Positions 9,545 through 18,790 of a DNA stretch of 64,000 nt are shown piece after piece (the stretch's first letter is position 1; each line of letters opens with the position of its first letter). The position numbers were made by a program, and so were the translations under genes. The notes below the pieces were generated by a model, which did no database searches, was not told the origin of the DNA, and saw only the letters and a program-made list of their open reading frames with translations. The DNA is from Flavobacterium resistens (GTDB taxonomy: Bacteria > Bacteroidota > Bacteroidia > Flavobacteriales > Flavobacteriaceae): assembly GCF_900182645.1 (NCBI RefSeq), contig NZ_FXTA01000003.1, positions 62,001-126,000 on the forward strand, given 5' to 3'.

Positions 9545-10375
9545 TTACATTATTTTTACTGAGGTCATACTCAAAGAACCTGCTAATAATTTATCGTTAA
9601 AAAGTTCCAATTCATCAGTTTTATCTTTTAGACCTAAAGTATACAAAAGCGGTAAATAATGATCCGGAGTTGGAATTGCAACTTGAACTGCTTTATTCAT
9701 TTTTTCAAAATCAATCAGCGGCTGAAAATTCCCATCTAATAAATAATTATTTACAGTTTCTCTGGCTTCAATTGCCCAGTCGTAACCGTAATTGTCTTTG
9801 TCAAAATTCCTGAAATCGACCAAACGAAGATTATGGACAATATTCCCGCTTCCGATTATCAAAACGCCTTTGTAACGCAAGGCTTGTAATTTCTGCGCCA
9901 ATTCAAAATGGTATTGCCCTGATTTTGTATAATCAATACTCAACTGAATCACCGGAACATCGGCATTTGGATATAAATGTTTAATAACACTCCACGCGCC
10001 ATGATCCAAGCCCCAATGTTCGTCTAATTCGACCTGAACTGGATCTAATATTTTTTTAGTTTCAACTGCTAATTCCGGGCTTCCTTTTGCCGGATATTGC
10101 ACGTCAAAAAGCGCTTGCGGAAAACCCCCAAAATCATGAATGGTTCTTGGCATTTCCATAGAAGTAACTTTTGTTCCTTTGGTAAACCAATGCGCCGAAA
10201 CACATAAAATTGCATTTGGCTGCGGTAAAGTTTTGGCCAAATTTCGAAAACCAGCTACAAATTGATTTTCTTCAATGGCATTCATTGGACTTCCATGTCC
10301 TAAAAAAAGAACCGGCATTTTATCTGTATTCGAAAACATTGATGAAATCGAATGTAAATCGTTTAGTGTTGTCAT
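9545..10375 (-). CDS. ygiD: 4,5-DOPA-type extradiol dioxygenase (LigB superfamily, YgiD-like)
   Basis: This is a 276-residue class III extradiol ring-cleavage dioxygenase. It shows LFLGHGSPMNA with a metal-ligand His (~26), SAHW (~60), LDHGAWSVIKHLYP (~124) and the IGSGNIVHNLR block (~175), matching YgiD/DODA proteins that open the ring of L-DOPA or related catechols using Fe(II) or Zn(II). It is cytosolic, with no leader. The first ~18 residues precede the conserved KMPVLFLGHGSP, so the true start could be slightly downstream. It is transcribed alone, next to a palindromic repeat at its 5' side. The physiological substrate is unknown. Confidence 0.88.
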   Translation of the reverse strand: MTTLNDLHSISSMFSNTDKMPVLFLGHGSPMNAIEENQFVAGFRNLAKTLPQPNAILCVSAHWFTKGTKVTSMEMPRTIHDFGGFPQALFDVQYPAKGSPELAVETKKILDPVQVELDEHWGLDHGAWSVIKHLYPNADVPVIQLSIDYTKSGQYHFELAQKLQALRYKGVLIIGSGNIVHNLRLVDFRNFDKDNYGYDWAIEARETVNNYLLDGNFQPLIDFEKMNKAVQVAIPTPDHYLPLLYTLGLKDKTDELELFNDKLLAGSLSMTSVKIM

Positions 10376-10385
10376 TGTTTAGATT

Positions 10386-10480
10386 TTTTCCGCCACGACC
10401 CGAGCAAAAGCAAACAGGCGAAGCAATTCACGAATTTTATTTTAAGCATTCCGATTAATTTAATTCGTGAATTCGTGGCT
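10386..10480. repeat. Imperfect intergenic palindrome (ATTCACGAAT family)
   Basis: A left arm containing CGCCACGA and CAATTCACGAATTTT mirrors a right arm AATTCGTGAATTCGTGGC. It fills the gap between two minus-strand genes and looks like a flavobacterial REP-type element or processed hairpin. The outer 8 bp and inner 12 bp pair; the left arm carries an inserted segment. Confidence 0.5.
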
Positions 10481-10487
10481 AATAAAA

Positions 10488-11897
10488 CTATTCCTCAAAA
10501 CTCTCGTCTTTAAATCCTATCAAATATAACTTATTTTTGGCACGTGTCATAGCGGTATAAAGCCATCTGATATAATCACGATCAATTCCGTCCGGTAAGT
10601 ATGGCTGTTCAATAAAAACCGTATTCCATTGTCCTCCCTGCGATTTGTGACACGTGATTGCGTAGGAGAATTTCACCTGAAGACCATTGAAATATTCGTT
10701 TTCTTTTACTTTTTGAAATCTCTTGTATTTTGTTGGTTCGTCTTCGTAATCTTTCATTACTTCTTCGTACAAACGATTTGATTCTTCATACGTTAACGAC
10801 GGAGATTCGCTTTTTATGGTATCTAAAATCAAAACCGTTTCAAAAGGTTTCTGATCCGGATAATCGACCATTCTGATTTTTACTTTCGCAAAAGTAAATC
10901 CGTATAATTCTTTGATTCCGAACATCTCCAGAACTTCAATAATATCGCCATTGGCAATAAATCCGGCTTCATCTGTTTCTTTCAGCCAGAAATAATTGTT
11001 TTTGACAACCATCAAAAAATCGCCAACCGAAAGTTCACTTTCCTTAAATAAAATTCGGCTTCTGATTTGCTCGTTATACTGGTTTGCTCTTTTATTCGAA
11101 CGAACAATAAAAGCCGTGTCTTCAATACTATAATTGCTGTAAGCCGAATTTATAGCATCCTGAATGTCGTATCCATCTGTCAATCGAACAATATCTTTGA
11201 ACTTTTTTACATTGAATTTAAATTCTGTAATAAAACTTTCTTTCAGCAACTCACGCAGTTCTGTCGCATTAAATAAAATTCCAGAATTTTCTTCCTGACG
11301 CATAACTTCATCTAACTCGATATGCTCAATTTCTTTATCGTAATGAACACCTAATGTCTGAATATCAAGTGCCGGAGAAATATCTAAATTCACGGGAGGA
11401 AGCTGAGCCGTATCTCCTAAAAGAATCATTTTGCAATTGCTTCCCGAATATACATAATTGATTAAATCATCCAGAAGTGATCCGCTGTCAAGCGTGCTGT
11501 CTGAAATCATCGAAGCTTCATCGACTATAAAAATGGTATTTTTATGTTTATTGACTTGTTTTGTAAAAGCCACTCCTCCGCCCGATGATTTTTTAGGAAA
11601 ATATATTTTTTTATGAATCGTAAATGCTGCTGTATTGGAGTAATTCGAAATCACTTTTGCTGCACGTCCTGTTGGCGCAAGCAAAACAAATTTTTTATTA
11701 ATCTCTCCAAGATTATTTACAATCGTTGAAATCACCGTTGTTTTTCCGGTTCCGGCATATCCTTTCAGTACAAAAATCGTATCGTTTTTAGGTTCAGTTA
11801 AAAAAATTGCGATTTTCTGAAAAAAAATATCTTGTTTGTATGTGGGTGCAAAAGGAAATCTTTTTTGTAAAACGCTGTAAAACAATGTTGAATTCAT
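10488..11897 (-). CDS. RecD-like AAA ATP-dependent DNA helicase with UvrD_C_2 domain
   Basis: Starting at ATG 11897 gives 469 residues; an in-frame extension to 11939 adds 14 residues before the conserved beginning. It has Walker A GYAGTGKT (46-53), Walker B-like FIVDEASMISD, LLGDTAQLPPV (motif III) and the C-terminal UvrD_C_2 block SYAITCHKSQGGQW...YTAMTRAKNKLYLIG. This is the SF1B helicase layout of RecD/Dda-type enzymes without the N-terminal extension of RecD2. It probably unwinds 5'-3' in recombination or replication-fork repair. It is monocistronic, with a ~320-base upstream gap. Confidence 0.85.
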   Translation of the reverse strand: MNSTLFYSVLQKRFPFAPTYKQDIFFQKIAIFLTEPKNDTIFVLKGYAGTGKTTVISTIVNNLGEINKKFVLLAPTGRAAKVISNYSNTAAFTIHKKIYFPKKSSGGGVAFTKQVNKHKNTIFIVDEASMISDSTLDSGSLLDDLINYVYSGSNCKMILLGDTAQLPPVNLDISPALDIQTLGVHYDKEIEHIELDEVMRQEENSGILFNATELRELLKESFITEFKFNVKKFKDIVRLTDGYDIQDAINSAYSNYSIEDTAFIVRSNKRANQYNEQIRSRILFKESELSVGDFLMVVKNNYFWLKETDEAGFIANGDIIEVLEMFGIKELYGFTFAKVKIRMVDYPDQKPFETVLILDTIKSESPSLTYEESNRLYEEVMKDYEDEPTKYKRFQKVKENEYFNGLQVKFSYAITCHKSQGGQWNTVFIEQPYLPDGIDRDYIRWLYTAMTRAKNKLYLIGFKDESFEE

Positions 11898-12130
11898 AGG
11901 GTAAAATTGGAATACAAAGTTCGTCTTTTTTAATGGCAATTACAATCTAAATAGCGAATCGAAAAATTCAATATCAATATCAAAATTTAAAAACAAGGTC
12001 TGAAATTTAAAATCCACCGACATCACTTAAACACCTCATAATAAACACAATAATAATACTTTGCTAACTTTATTGTAACATTAATTTTTGAAATTGCATT
12101 TTTATTTTGTCATTTTCATTAAAATTGAAA
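11898..12130. other. Divergent intergenic region
   Basis: AT-rich spacer between the helicase and DUF3822 genes. It contains no open frame of note. The only recognised element in the gap is the promoter match just downstream of this segment. Confidence 0.4.
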
Positions 12131-12163
12131 TTGACATTGTTATTTATTTTATTTGTAAGTTTG
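12131..12163 (+). promoter_or_regulatory. Flavobacterial promoter for the DUF3822-rsmD pair
   Basis: TTG at 12131-12133, a 22-base spacer and TAAGTTTG at 12156-12163 match the Bacteroidota sigma-A consensus TTG-N17-23-TAnnTTTG. The predicted start falls near 12170, upstream of both candidate start codons. Confidence 0.6.
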
Positions 12164-12218
12164 TGGTCGCTTAAATTCTTTCTTGATTCAAAAACAGGTA
12201 ACGATTTGTAAATCAGAT

Positions 12219-13040
12219 ATGTCATTACAAAATATTAACATTACTTCCAAAAATTACAAAAAACTTTCTATTCAGGTTTCTCTGACTGGATTTTCATTTT
12301 GTTGTTTTGACACTTTAAATAATATCATTACAACCTATAAAGAAATAAAGTTTGATACGTCAGGCAAAACCAGTAAAATTGAAGATCTGTTTAGCGAGGC
12401 TTTCAAAAATAATTCTGAATTAAAGGACATTTACGACGAAGTAATGGTGATTCATACCAATAACCTTTCGACTTTTGTTCCTGAAGCTTTGTTTGATGAG
12501 GAATATCTTGGAAGTTATCTACAATACAATACAAAAGTTTTTGAAACAGACTTTTTTACGTTTGATCAAATTTCAAATTATCAAATGAATTCAGTTTATA
12601 TTCCGTATGTGAATATCAATAATTTTTTGATTGATAATGTTGGATCATTTGATTACAAACATGCCAATAGTATTTTGGTCGAAAAAATTCTGGACAATTC
12701 AAGAAACAATGACGAAAAGAAAATGGTGGTCAATTTTAATCCTGGTCATTTTGAAGTTATTGTGGTTCAAAACCAGAAACTTCTTTTTTTCAATTCATTT
12801 GAATATCAAACCCCTGAAGATTTTCTATATTACCTACTATTTACTGCCGAACAATCGAATTTAAATCCGGAAATTTTTCCTCTCGAATTATTAGGCACGA
12901 TAGACCAAAACGATCCGTTTTATGCCATCGCGTATAAATACATTCGTAATATATCCTTTCTGGATGTAAGCACGTTACAGCAAAAAAACAGCTTCTCTTT
13001 AAAAGAAAATCAAAAACATTATATTTTATTCCAATCATGA
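12219..13040 (+). CDS. DUF3822 family protein
   Basis: ATG 12219 (273 residues) is preferred because the conserved part begins MSLQNINITSKNY; a TTG at 12183 would add 12 residues. DUF3822 is a Bacteroidota family of unknown function usually found directly before rsmD, as here: the stop overlaps the rsmD start by four bases (ATGA at 13037), implying translational coupling. There is no leader or membrane segment. The stretch VVNFNPGHFEVIVVQNQKLL followed by an FNSF...DFLYYLLF helix recalls the beta-hairpin/helix pattern of actin-like ASKHA folds such as PilM. That fold assignment is my inference. Function is unknown; coupling suggests a role near ribosome maturation. Confidence 0.8.
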   Translation: MSLQNINITSKNYKKLSIQVSLTGFSFCCFDTLNNIITTYKEIKFDTSGKTSKIEDLFSEAFKNNSELKDIYDEVMVIHTNNLSTFVPEALFDEEYLGSYLQYNTKVFETDFFTFDQISNYQMNSVYIPYVNINNFLIDNVGSFDYKHANSILVEKILDNSRNNDEKKMVVNFNPGHFEVIVVQNQKLLFFNSFEYQTPEDFLYYLLFTAEQSNLNPEIFPLELLGTIDQNDPFYAIAYKYIRNISFLDVSTLQQKNSFSLKENQKHYILFQS

Positions 13041-13642
13041 GAATTATTTCAGGAAAACACAAAGGGCGTCGAATTTCTCCACCAAAAAACCTTCCTGTAA
13101 GACCAACAACTGATATGAGCAAAGAAGCATTATTCAATGTTTTGAACAATCATTTTAGTTTTGACAGCTTAAAGGTTTTAGATCTATTTTCAGGAACTGG
13201 AAATATCAGTTATGAATTCGCGTCACGCGGAAGTGCACCAATTACCTCTGTCGATGGTGATTTTGGATGTGTAAAATTCATCAAACAGGTTTCGTCAGAA
13301 TATGACTTTGATATTGCTGCAACAAAAAGTGATGTTTTTAAATTTTTGGAAAGCTGCAAAACTTCTTATGATATTGTTTTTGCCGATCCTCCTTACGGAC
13401 TCGATCAGGCAACTTTTGAAAAAATTGTACTAACTGTTTTTGAAAGAGATTTGCTTCATGAAGACGGAATGATGATCATTGAGCATTCAAAATATACGAA
13501 GCTTGATCATTTGAGTAATTTTTCTTTTCAGAAAAGTTATGGCGGTTCTTTTTTCAGTTTCTTCGAATTAAACTCAACCGACGATGATGAAGAACTTCCG
13601 GGTGATTCTCCAATAAAAATTACTGAAGAAGACGAAGGATAA
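13037..13642 (+). CDS. rsmD: 16S rRNA (guanine(966)-N2)-methyltransferase
   Basis: RsmD methylates G966 of 16S rRNA during 30S assembly. The 201-residue protein begins with the diagnostic MRIISGKHKGRRI and PTTDMSKEALFNVL, then motif I LDLFSGTGNISYE and the catalytic FADPPYGL (an N6/N2-MTase DPPY motif). The length is usual for the family, with a short acidic tail (DDDEELPGD...EEDEG). It overlaps the upstream DUF3822 stop by four bases and is followed by a strong palindromic terminator. Confidence 0.95.
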   Translation: MRIISGKHKGRRISPPKNLPVRPTTDMSKEALFNVLNNHFSFDSLKVLDLFSGTGNISYEFASRGSAPITSVDGDFGCVKFIKQVSSEYDFDIAATKSDVFKFLESCKTSYDIVFADPPYGLDQATFEKIVLTVFERDLLHEDGMMIIEHSKYTKLDHLSNFSFQKSYGGSFFSFFELNSTDDDEELPGDSPIKITEEDEG

Positions 13643-13660
13643 TTTTCGTTTTTAGCATAA

Positions 13661-13690
13661 AAAAATCCCTTGAAATTTCAAGGGATTTTT
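13661..13690. terminator. Bidirectional terminator between rsmD and outer-membrane protein gene
   Basis: A perfect palindrome (AAAAATCCCTTGAAA / TTTCAAGGGATTTTT) lies 18 bases after rsmD and 16 bases before the end of the convergent gene. Each strand ends in a T-run. Confidence 0.85.
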
Positions 13691-13705
13691 GTTTTATTTC
13701 AGCTT

Positions 13706-14350
13706 TTAAACTTTCTTCTTTTTCAAATTAATATAATAGTTAATACCTAAACCGATCGTCCATTTTGTATCTACCCGATTGGCATTCGGACTTAATTTAT
13801 TTAATGGTTTTCCGAGATCGACATTCTGAAGATCTAAAATAAGACTCATTGAATCTGAATATTCATCAGAAAAACTAAAAGTATAGCCAATTCCAATACC
13901 AAAAGACTGACTCCATTCTTTTGCAATTTCCATTTTGCTGGAAGTAAAATTGCCGTTCGTATAATTATATGAATTTTTATGTGCTTCAATAGTCGAAATG
14001 GAATATTTAGGAAGAATTTCAAAATAAGAAACCAATTCATTTCCCAAAATAATTTTTGGACAAAAACTAAAATTAACCGCAGATACCGACCTTCTAATTT
14101 CAGCAATCATGACATTATTTGCATCAAGCTTACTGCTAGATTCCAGACTTCCTAACAAACCGCTAATTTCGATTTCAGGTTTTATGTATTTACTCACATT
14201 AAATTCAGCTCCAGATCTCAAACTTAAAAAGCCTGAATTTTCAAAATCAGAATGCAGATAAATTCCAGCACCAACAAAAGGCTTAACAATCTGAGCGTTA
14301 GCAAAAACAAAACTCAATAAAAACAAAACAGTCAATATTCTTTTTTTCAT
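13706..14350 (-). CDS. Putative outer-membrane beta-barrel protein
   Basis: The 214-residue protein has a clean signal peptide (MKKRILTVLFLLSFVFANAQ, residues 1-20). The mature part alternates hydrophobic and polar residues typical of an 8-stranded OmpX/OmpW-size barrel, beginning KPFVGAGIYLHSDF and ending KWTIGLGINYYINL. The last strands are aromatic at alternate positions. I do not recognise a named family beyond the porin-like small outer-membrane beta-barrel class. It is 95 bases downstream of the TonB-receptor-like gene on the same strand, so the two may be expressed together. Confidence 0.6.
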   Translation of the reverse strand: MKKRILTVLFLLSFVFANAQIVKPFVGAGIYLHSDFENSGFLSLRSGAEFNVSKYIKPEIEISGLLGSLESSSKLDANNVMIAEIRRSVSAVNFSFCPKIILGNELVSYFEILPKYSISTIEAHKNSYNYTNGNFTSSKMEIAKEWSQSFGIGIGYTFSFSDEYSDSMSLILDLQNVDLGKPLNKLSPNANRVDTKWTIGLGINYYINLKKKKV

Positions 14351-14445
14351 ATTCTTTATTAGATTTCTATTCTTTTAATTACGATCTAAAGAACGTTACT
14401 TTTTTTTAAAATAGGTAAGAATAAGCTTAAAAATATTTTTAGTTT

Positions 14446-16563
14446 TTATCGGACTCTATTTTCGTTTTCATCAATATTTTTTTCTTTGAACTGGCTTTCT
14501 TTTATTTTTCCGAAAGAATATTTAATTGCAATCGAAACTTCATGAGCATCAACCACATATCTTGCTTTTGAACTAATATTGTTGATCGTAAATTCTTCTT
14601 TTTCAATTACATTTTTAAAGACATTATTCCAGCTCAAAGTACAATTCCATTTTTTAAAAAACTTCTTTGACAGCGCCATATCAAAAACAAATCTAGGATT
14701 TCGTTCAAAAACACCTTTATATTGCGTTGTAGCACCCCACCAACCAATCATTATATTATAATCTTTTGGAAGCTTGAATTCATTATTAGAATAGAAATAC
14801 AAATAAGGTTTTGAAGATAAAAATACCGCCGATGCATCTTCAATTTTTTCCAGAATAAAAATCACGGAGTTATTCATTGTCCAAAATTTATAAGTAAAAG
14901 GCACTTCAAAATCAAGGTTTAATCCCCATTCTTTATCAAAGTTCACATCTTTAAAAGTCATGATATTTTGTTCATTGTCGAAAAAGAAACTATTGTAAAC
15001 CGGATTTTTATTTTGATAATAACTCAGTTTTACCGATTTATCATGATATTGAAAAGAAGTCGAAATTTCATTAATAATAGTTGGGTCAAGAAAAACATTT
15101 CTCGAATACAAAAAATACGGATTAATGTATGTTGCACCTTGACTTAATGAAGAATAATTAGGTCTCGAAATGCTTTTTGCGTAATTAATACTAAGACTTT
15201 TTGTACTATCAATTGCATAAGTAAGCTGTGCTTTTGGGAAAAAGTTGGTGTAATTTTTATCAATTAAAGGCAATAAATCGGTTTTAAATTTTCCATTTAC
15301 GTTTGTGTTTTCAACTCTGAATCCAACTGAGAAATTGACTTTTTTAACCTTTCCAGTAAACTGGCTATAAGCTGCCAAATTCTGTTCTTTAAAATCGTAA
15401 TGACTTATTTCGTTTTCGTTTGTTTTGTAGTCATAAATATCAATATCTGATTTTGACTTTGCCGATGAGTAGAGTCCGCCAACTTCCAATTTCATTTCGT
15501 TTTTGAACTTTTTCTCCAAATCAATTCTTCCTGAAAAGACATTTACTTTAAATTTCTGATTTCTGTTTTGCGCCAATTCAAATTCTGTTTCATTAAAGTT
15601 ATTTTGCACCTGACTCCATGATGTCTGATTAAAATCAGAATATTGAAATCCGCTAAAAAACTGTGTATCAATAGCTTTTATTTTCTCAGAATAATTCAAA
15701 AATGAGTTTACAAAATTCTTTTGCCCATCATTATCACTATACGTTACAACATTATTTACTTCATCTTTATTTTTATTATTCGTGATTGTATTAATCGGAA
15801 AAGAATCACTTTGCAGTTTGCTGCTTACATTAAACGAAAAATAATCTTCATCGTTTATTTTAAAAAAGAAACCGCCTCCAAAAACAAATTGCTTTCTTTT
15901 TGTATTGGCCGAAACATCATATACAGAAGCAATATTTGCATTTGGAATTTGATAATCAATACTATGATTCTCCCACGGATTCAAGCGGTTGTAATTAAAA
16001 TTAGCTTTCCACTCAATCTTATTTTTTTTGAAACTGGAGTTAAATCCTAAGTAGTTATTGAAGTTCTTTTTAAAAGAAGCCGTTTCAGAAATTTCAGTTC
16101 TAAAACTGTCTTTTTTGCTAAATTTTCTGGTAATTAAAATCACGGCGCGGCCTTCAGCTTCATATTTTGAAGATGGATTTTGAATGATTTCTATGGTTTT
16201 AATATCGGCGACAGCCAAAACATTCAGATCATTCATAGTTACTTTTTGATTGTCGATGTAAATCAGCGGACTTCCTTTACCAACAACCGTTATTTTTTCC
16301 CGATCTGAACTCACTTGCACCGCTGGCAATTTTGCGAGCAAATCAACCGGATTCGGAATTGCATTGTAAATTGAATTCGCAACATCAACTTTTATATTTC
16401 CGTTTGAGTTGGTAAACGTTTTTTTATTTCTACTGATGACGACTTCTTTCAAATGATTTGAAATTGAGTCTTTTGAATTTTCATTTTGAGCATTCGCAAA
16501 TAATGTAAGAAGAAAAAGAAAAATAATCAAAAAGATTTTTACAGGCACATAAATAAAATTCAT
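14446..16563 (-). CDS. TonB-dependent receptor-like outer-membrane beta-barrel protein
   Basis: ATG 16563 is chosen because it starts the signal peptide MNFIYVPVKIFLI...FANAQ; an extension to 16593 is in frame but not leader-like. After a short linker, residues ~40-135 form a plug-like domain (LKEVVISRNKK, PVDLLAKLPAVQV, GKGSPLIYIDN, IKTIEIIQNPSSKYEAEG). A ~550-residue barrel of the OMP_b-brl_3 type follows (FRVENTNVNGKF, NYAKSISRPNYSSLSQ). The usual N-terminal CarboxypepD_reg domain is absent, and no TonB box is obvious. It is 705 residues and probably takes up a ligand or peptide. It is divergent from a histidine kinase gene, 136 bases apart, which suggests that system controls it. Confidence 0.78.
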   Translation of the reverse strand: MNFIYVPVKIFLIIFLFLLTLFANAQNENSKDSISNHLKEVVISRNKKTFTNSNGNIKVDVANSIYNAIPNPVDLLAKLPAVQVSSDREKITVVGKGSPLIYIDNQKVTMNDLNVLAVADIKTIEIIQNPSSKYEAEGRAVILITRKFSKKDSFRTEISETASFKKNFNNYLGFNSSFKKNKIEWKANFNYNRLNPWENHSIDYQIPNANIASVYDVSANTKRKQFVFGGGFFFKINDEDYFSFNVSSKLQSDSFPINTITNNKNKDEVNNVVTYSDNDGQKNFVNSFLNYSEKIKAIDTQFFSGFQYSDFNQTSWSQVQNNFNETEFELAQNRNQKFKVNVFSGRIDLEKKFKNEMKLEVGGLYSSAKSKSDIDIYDYKTNENEISHYDFKEQNLAAYSQFTGKVKKVNFSVGFRVENTNVNGKFKTDLLPLIDKNYTNFFPKAQLTYAIDSTKSLSINYAKSISRPNYSSLSQGATYINPYFLYSRNVFLDPTIINEISTSFQYHDKSVKLSYYQNKNPVYNSFFFDNEQNIMTFKDVNFDKEWGLNLDFEVPFTYKFWTMNNSVIFILEKIEDASAVFLSSKPYLYFYSNNEFKLPKDYNIMIGWWGATTQYKGVFERNPRFVFDMALSKKFFKKWNCTLSWNNVFKNVIEKEEFTINNISSKARYVVDAHEVSIAIKYSFGKIKESQFKEKNIDENENRVR

Positions 16564-16699
16564 CTTAAAAAATATTGGTTTGTAATCCTGCAAAAATGAT
16601 TTGAAAAAATAATTCCGAAAGTTAATTGAAGGTTAATGCGCGGTTAATCTCTTTTTTGTTGCTCAAAAGCATTATTTTTGGAACAGATTTAAGATTGGT

Positions 16700-18058
16700 A
16701 TGAAACAAAGAATCAATTTATTAATAGCTTTTTCTGTCGTCGCATTTATTGTTTTGACGACTGTCCAATGTTATTTGGTAAAAACTACTTACGATTATAA
16801 AGTGGCGCAGTTTCATACTCAGATTAAGAATGAAATTGCTCAAATCACTAATAATTACAGTGATATTGATTCGGTATTGGTTTCTAAAAAAGAAGCACTT
16901 TACAAAAGTTTATCTGAAAATTATATTGTTGGAAAAAACAGCAAATCAGTTGTTAAAACCGGAATTTTAGAAAATGAATATAAAGATGCTTTAACGCAAA
17001 AAATTCAACGAAAATTTGAACGGGATTTGCCTAATTTCAAAATTGATTTTGCGATTGTTCTCAACAAATTTATTCTCTACAAAAACGCCAAAAAAGCCGA
17101 TACAATTTTCTCTGAAAAACCTTTTATTGAAAATAAATTATACGGAAATCTGGCTTCTCTGAATCATGCTTTTTTGGTTCGAAGTTATGTTGGAACTACA
17201 AACGGAAGCTTTGAAAATCAGAATTATCAATTATTGACAGAAGATTCAATGTACGTTTCGGTAATTGATTGGGAAATGATTATTTTAAGACGAATGACCT
17301 TTATTTTGATTTTGTCTTTGTTTTCGATTGCTACGATTATCAGTCTTTTTGTGATTGCGATTAAAGCTTTGATTAAGCAGAAAAAAGTCAGCGATGTCAA
17401 AACGGATTTTATCAATAATATTACACACGAACTTAAAACGCCATTGGCAACTTTAGGAATCTCTACAAAGATTTTAGAACAAAAAAGCATTCGTGACAAC
17501 GACGAAAATTTCAATTCAATTGTAAATACAATTTCGCGTCAAAACAATCGACTTCAAAATTTGATTGATCAGGTTATGGCAAATTCATTGGCAGAAAATG
17601 AAATTGAACTGAAAAAAGAAAAAATTGAAACCGAAGACTTTCTGCTTTCGATTGTAAACGATTTTAAAATTACATTTCCGAAAATCAATCTTAAAACAGA
17701 TTTTCAAACACAGAAAACTGTTTTAATTTTAGATAAATTTCATTTAACAACTGCGTTTCTAAATGTCTTGGAAAATGCTGTAAAATATGGTTCCAAAACC
17801 ATTACCGTTAAAACGAGAATAGTCGAAAAACAATTATCAATTATTTTTGAAGATGATGGAATTGGCATTGCCAAAAACAAACAATCACTGCTTTTTGAGA
17901 AATTTTATCGCGTAGAACAAGGAAACCTTCACAATACAAAAGGTTTAGGTTTAGGACTTTATTATGTTGATCAAATCGTAAAAGCGCATCAGGGAACTGT
18001 TAGTGTGATTAGTGATTTAGGGAAAGGAGCTCAGTTTACTATTTTATTAAAAGTTTAA
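16700..18058 (+). CDS. Membrane sensor histidine kinase
   Basis: This 452-residue kinase has a first membrane helix at ~8-28, a ~165-residue extracytoplasmic sensor, a second helix at ~196-224, and then HisKA with the phospho-accepting H243 (HELKTPLATLG). The HATPase domain follows with N-box NVLENAVKYG, G1 DDGIGIA and G2 GLGLGLYYV. No HAMP or PAS domain is evident. A -7-like TATTTTTG at 16673-16680 lies 20 bases before the start, with TTG 14 bases further upstream, a short spacer. The response regulator begins 10 bases after the stop. The divergent TonB-receptor-like gene is a plausible target. Confidence 0.93.
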   Translation: MKQRINLLIAFSVVAFIVLTTVQCYLVKTTYDYKVAQFHTQIKNEIAQITNNYSDIDSVLVSKKEALYKSLSENYIVGKNSKSVVKTGILENEYKDALTQKIQRKFERDLPNFKIDFAIVLNKFILYKNAKKADTIFSEKPFIENKLYGNLASLNHAFLVRSYVGTTNGSFENQNYQLLTEDSMYVSVIDWEMIILRRMTFILILSLFSIATIISLFVIAIKALIKQKKVSDVKTDFINNITHELKTPLATLGISTKILEQKSIRDNDENFNSIVNTISRQNNRLQNLIDQVMANSLAENEIELKKEKIETEDFLLSIVNDFKITFPKINLKTDFQTQKTVLILDKFHLTTAFLNVLENAVKYGSKTITVKTRIVEKQLSIIFEDDGIGIAKNKQSLLFEKFYRVEQGNLHNTKGLGLGLYYVDQIVKAHQGTVSVISDLGKGAQFTILLKV

Positions 18059-18068
18059 TTACCTTATT

Positions 18069-18758
18069 TTGAAAAAATTACTTTTGGCCGAAGACGATTT
18101 TGATTTTGCTGCGATTTTAAAACAATATTTAGAATTGCATCAGTTTGAAGTAATCTGGGCAGAAAATGGCGAAATAGCTTTAGATTATTTTAAAAACCAA
18201 ACTTTTGATATTTGCGTTCTTGATGTGATGATGCCCAAACTGGACGGATTTTCATTGGCAGAAAAAATAGTCGCCATCAATCCCGAAATTCCATTTATTT
18301 TTCTAACTGCGAGAAAATTAAAAGAAGACAAAATCATTGGATTAAAACTTGGAGCAGATGATTATATCGCAAAACCTTTTGAAGTCGACGAACTAGTTCT
18401 CCGTCTGCAAAATATATTAAAGAGAATTGAGCAAAAAAGAAGTCTGGAAGGAAATAATATTATTGAAATCGGTTCTTATATTTTTGATAACGAACGTTTA
18501 ACACTCAATAATAAAAATCACGTTCAACAACTCACAGAGAAAGAAGCTTCTCTTATAGAATACCTGTATCTAAATCATAATCAGTTATTAAAAAGAGACC
18601 AAATTTTAATGTCAGTCTGGAAAAAAGATGATTATTTCTCGGGGCGAAGCATGGATGTTTTCATCAGCCGATTAAGAAAATATTTTAATTCTGATCCAAA
18701 AATCAAAATTGAAAGTGTTCGAAATATTGGATTGGAATTTAAAATAGAAAAACCTTGA
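18069..18758 (+). CDS. OmpR-family response regulator
   Basis: The 229-residue protein starts at TTG 18069, directly at the conserved MKKLLLAEDD; no upstream ATG fits. The receiver domain carries acidic residues D9/D10, phospho-acceptor D52 (VLDVMMPKLDG) and the KPF motif. A winged-helix DNA-binding domain follows (LTEKEASLIEYLYLN, SMDVFISRLRKYF). It is the cognate partner of the kinase 10 bases upstream. The stop codon sits inside a long terminator stem, so the pair forms a closed two-gene operon. Confidence 0.93.
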   Translation: MKKLLLAEDDFDFAAILKQYLELHQFEVIWAENGEIALDYFKNQTFDICVLDVMMPKLDGFSLAEKIVAINPEIPFIFLTARKLKEDKIIGLKLGADDYIAKPFEVDELVLRLQNILKRIEQKRSLEGNNIIEIGSYIFDNERLTLNNKNHVQQLTEKEASLIEYLYLNHNQLLKRDQILMSVWKKDDYFSGRSMDVFISRLRKYFNSDPKIKIESVRNIGLEFKIEKP

Positions 18759-18780
18759 CGAATCAAGGTTTTTCTATTTT
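18741..18780. terminator. Bidirectional terminator overlapping the regulator stop codon
   Basis: AAAATAGAAAAACCTTGA / TCAAGGTTTTTCTATTTT arms surround a 4-base loop (18 bp). The palindrome includes the last codons and stop of the response regulator and ends 11 bases before the convergent gene's stop. Confidence 0.85.
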
Positions 18781-18790
18781 ATGATTAAAA

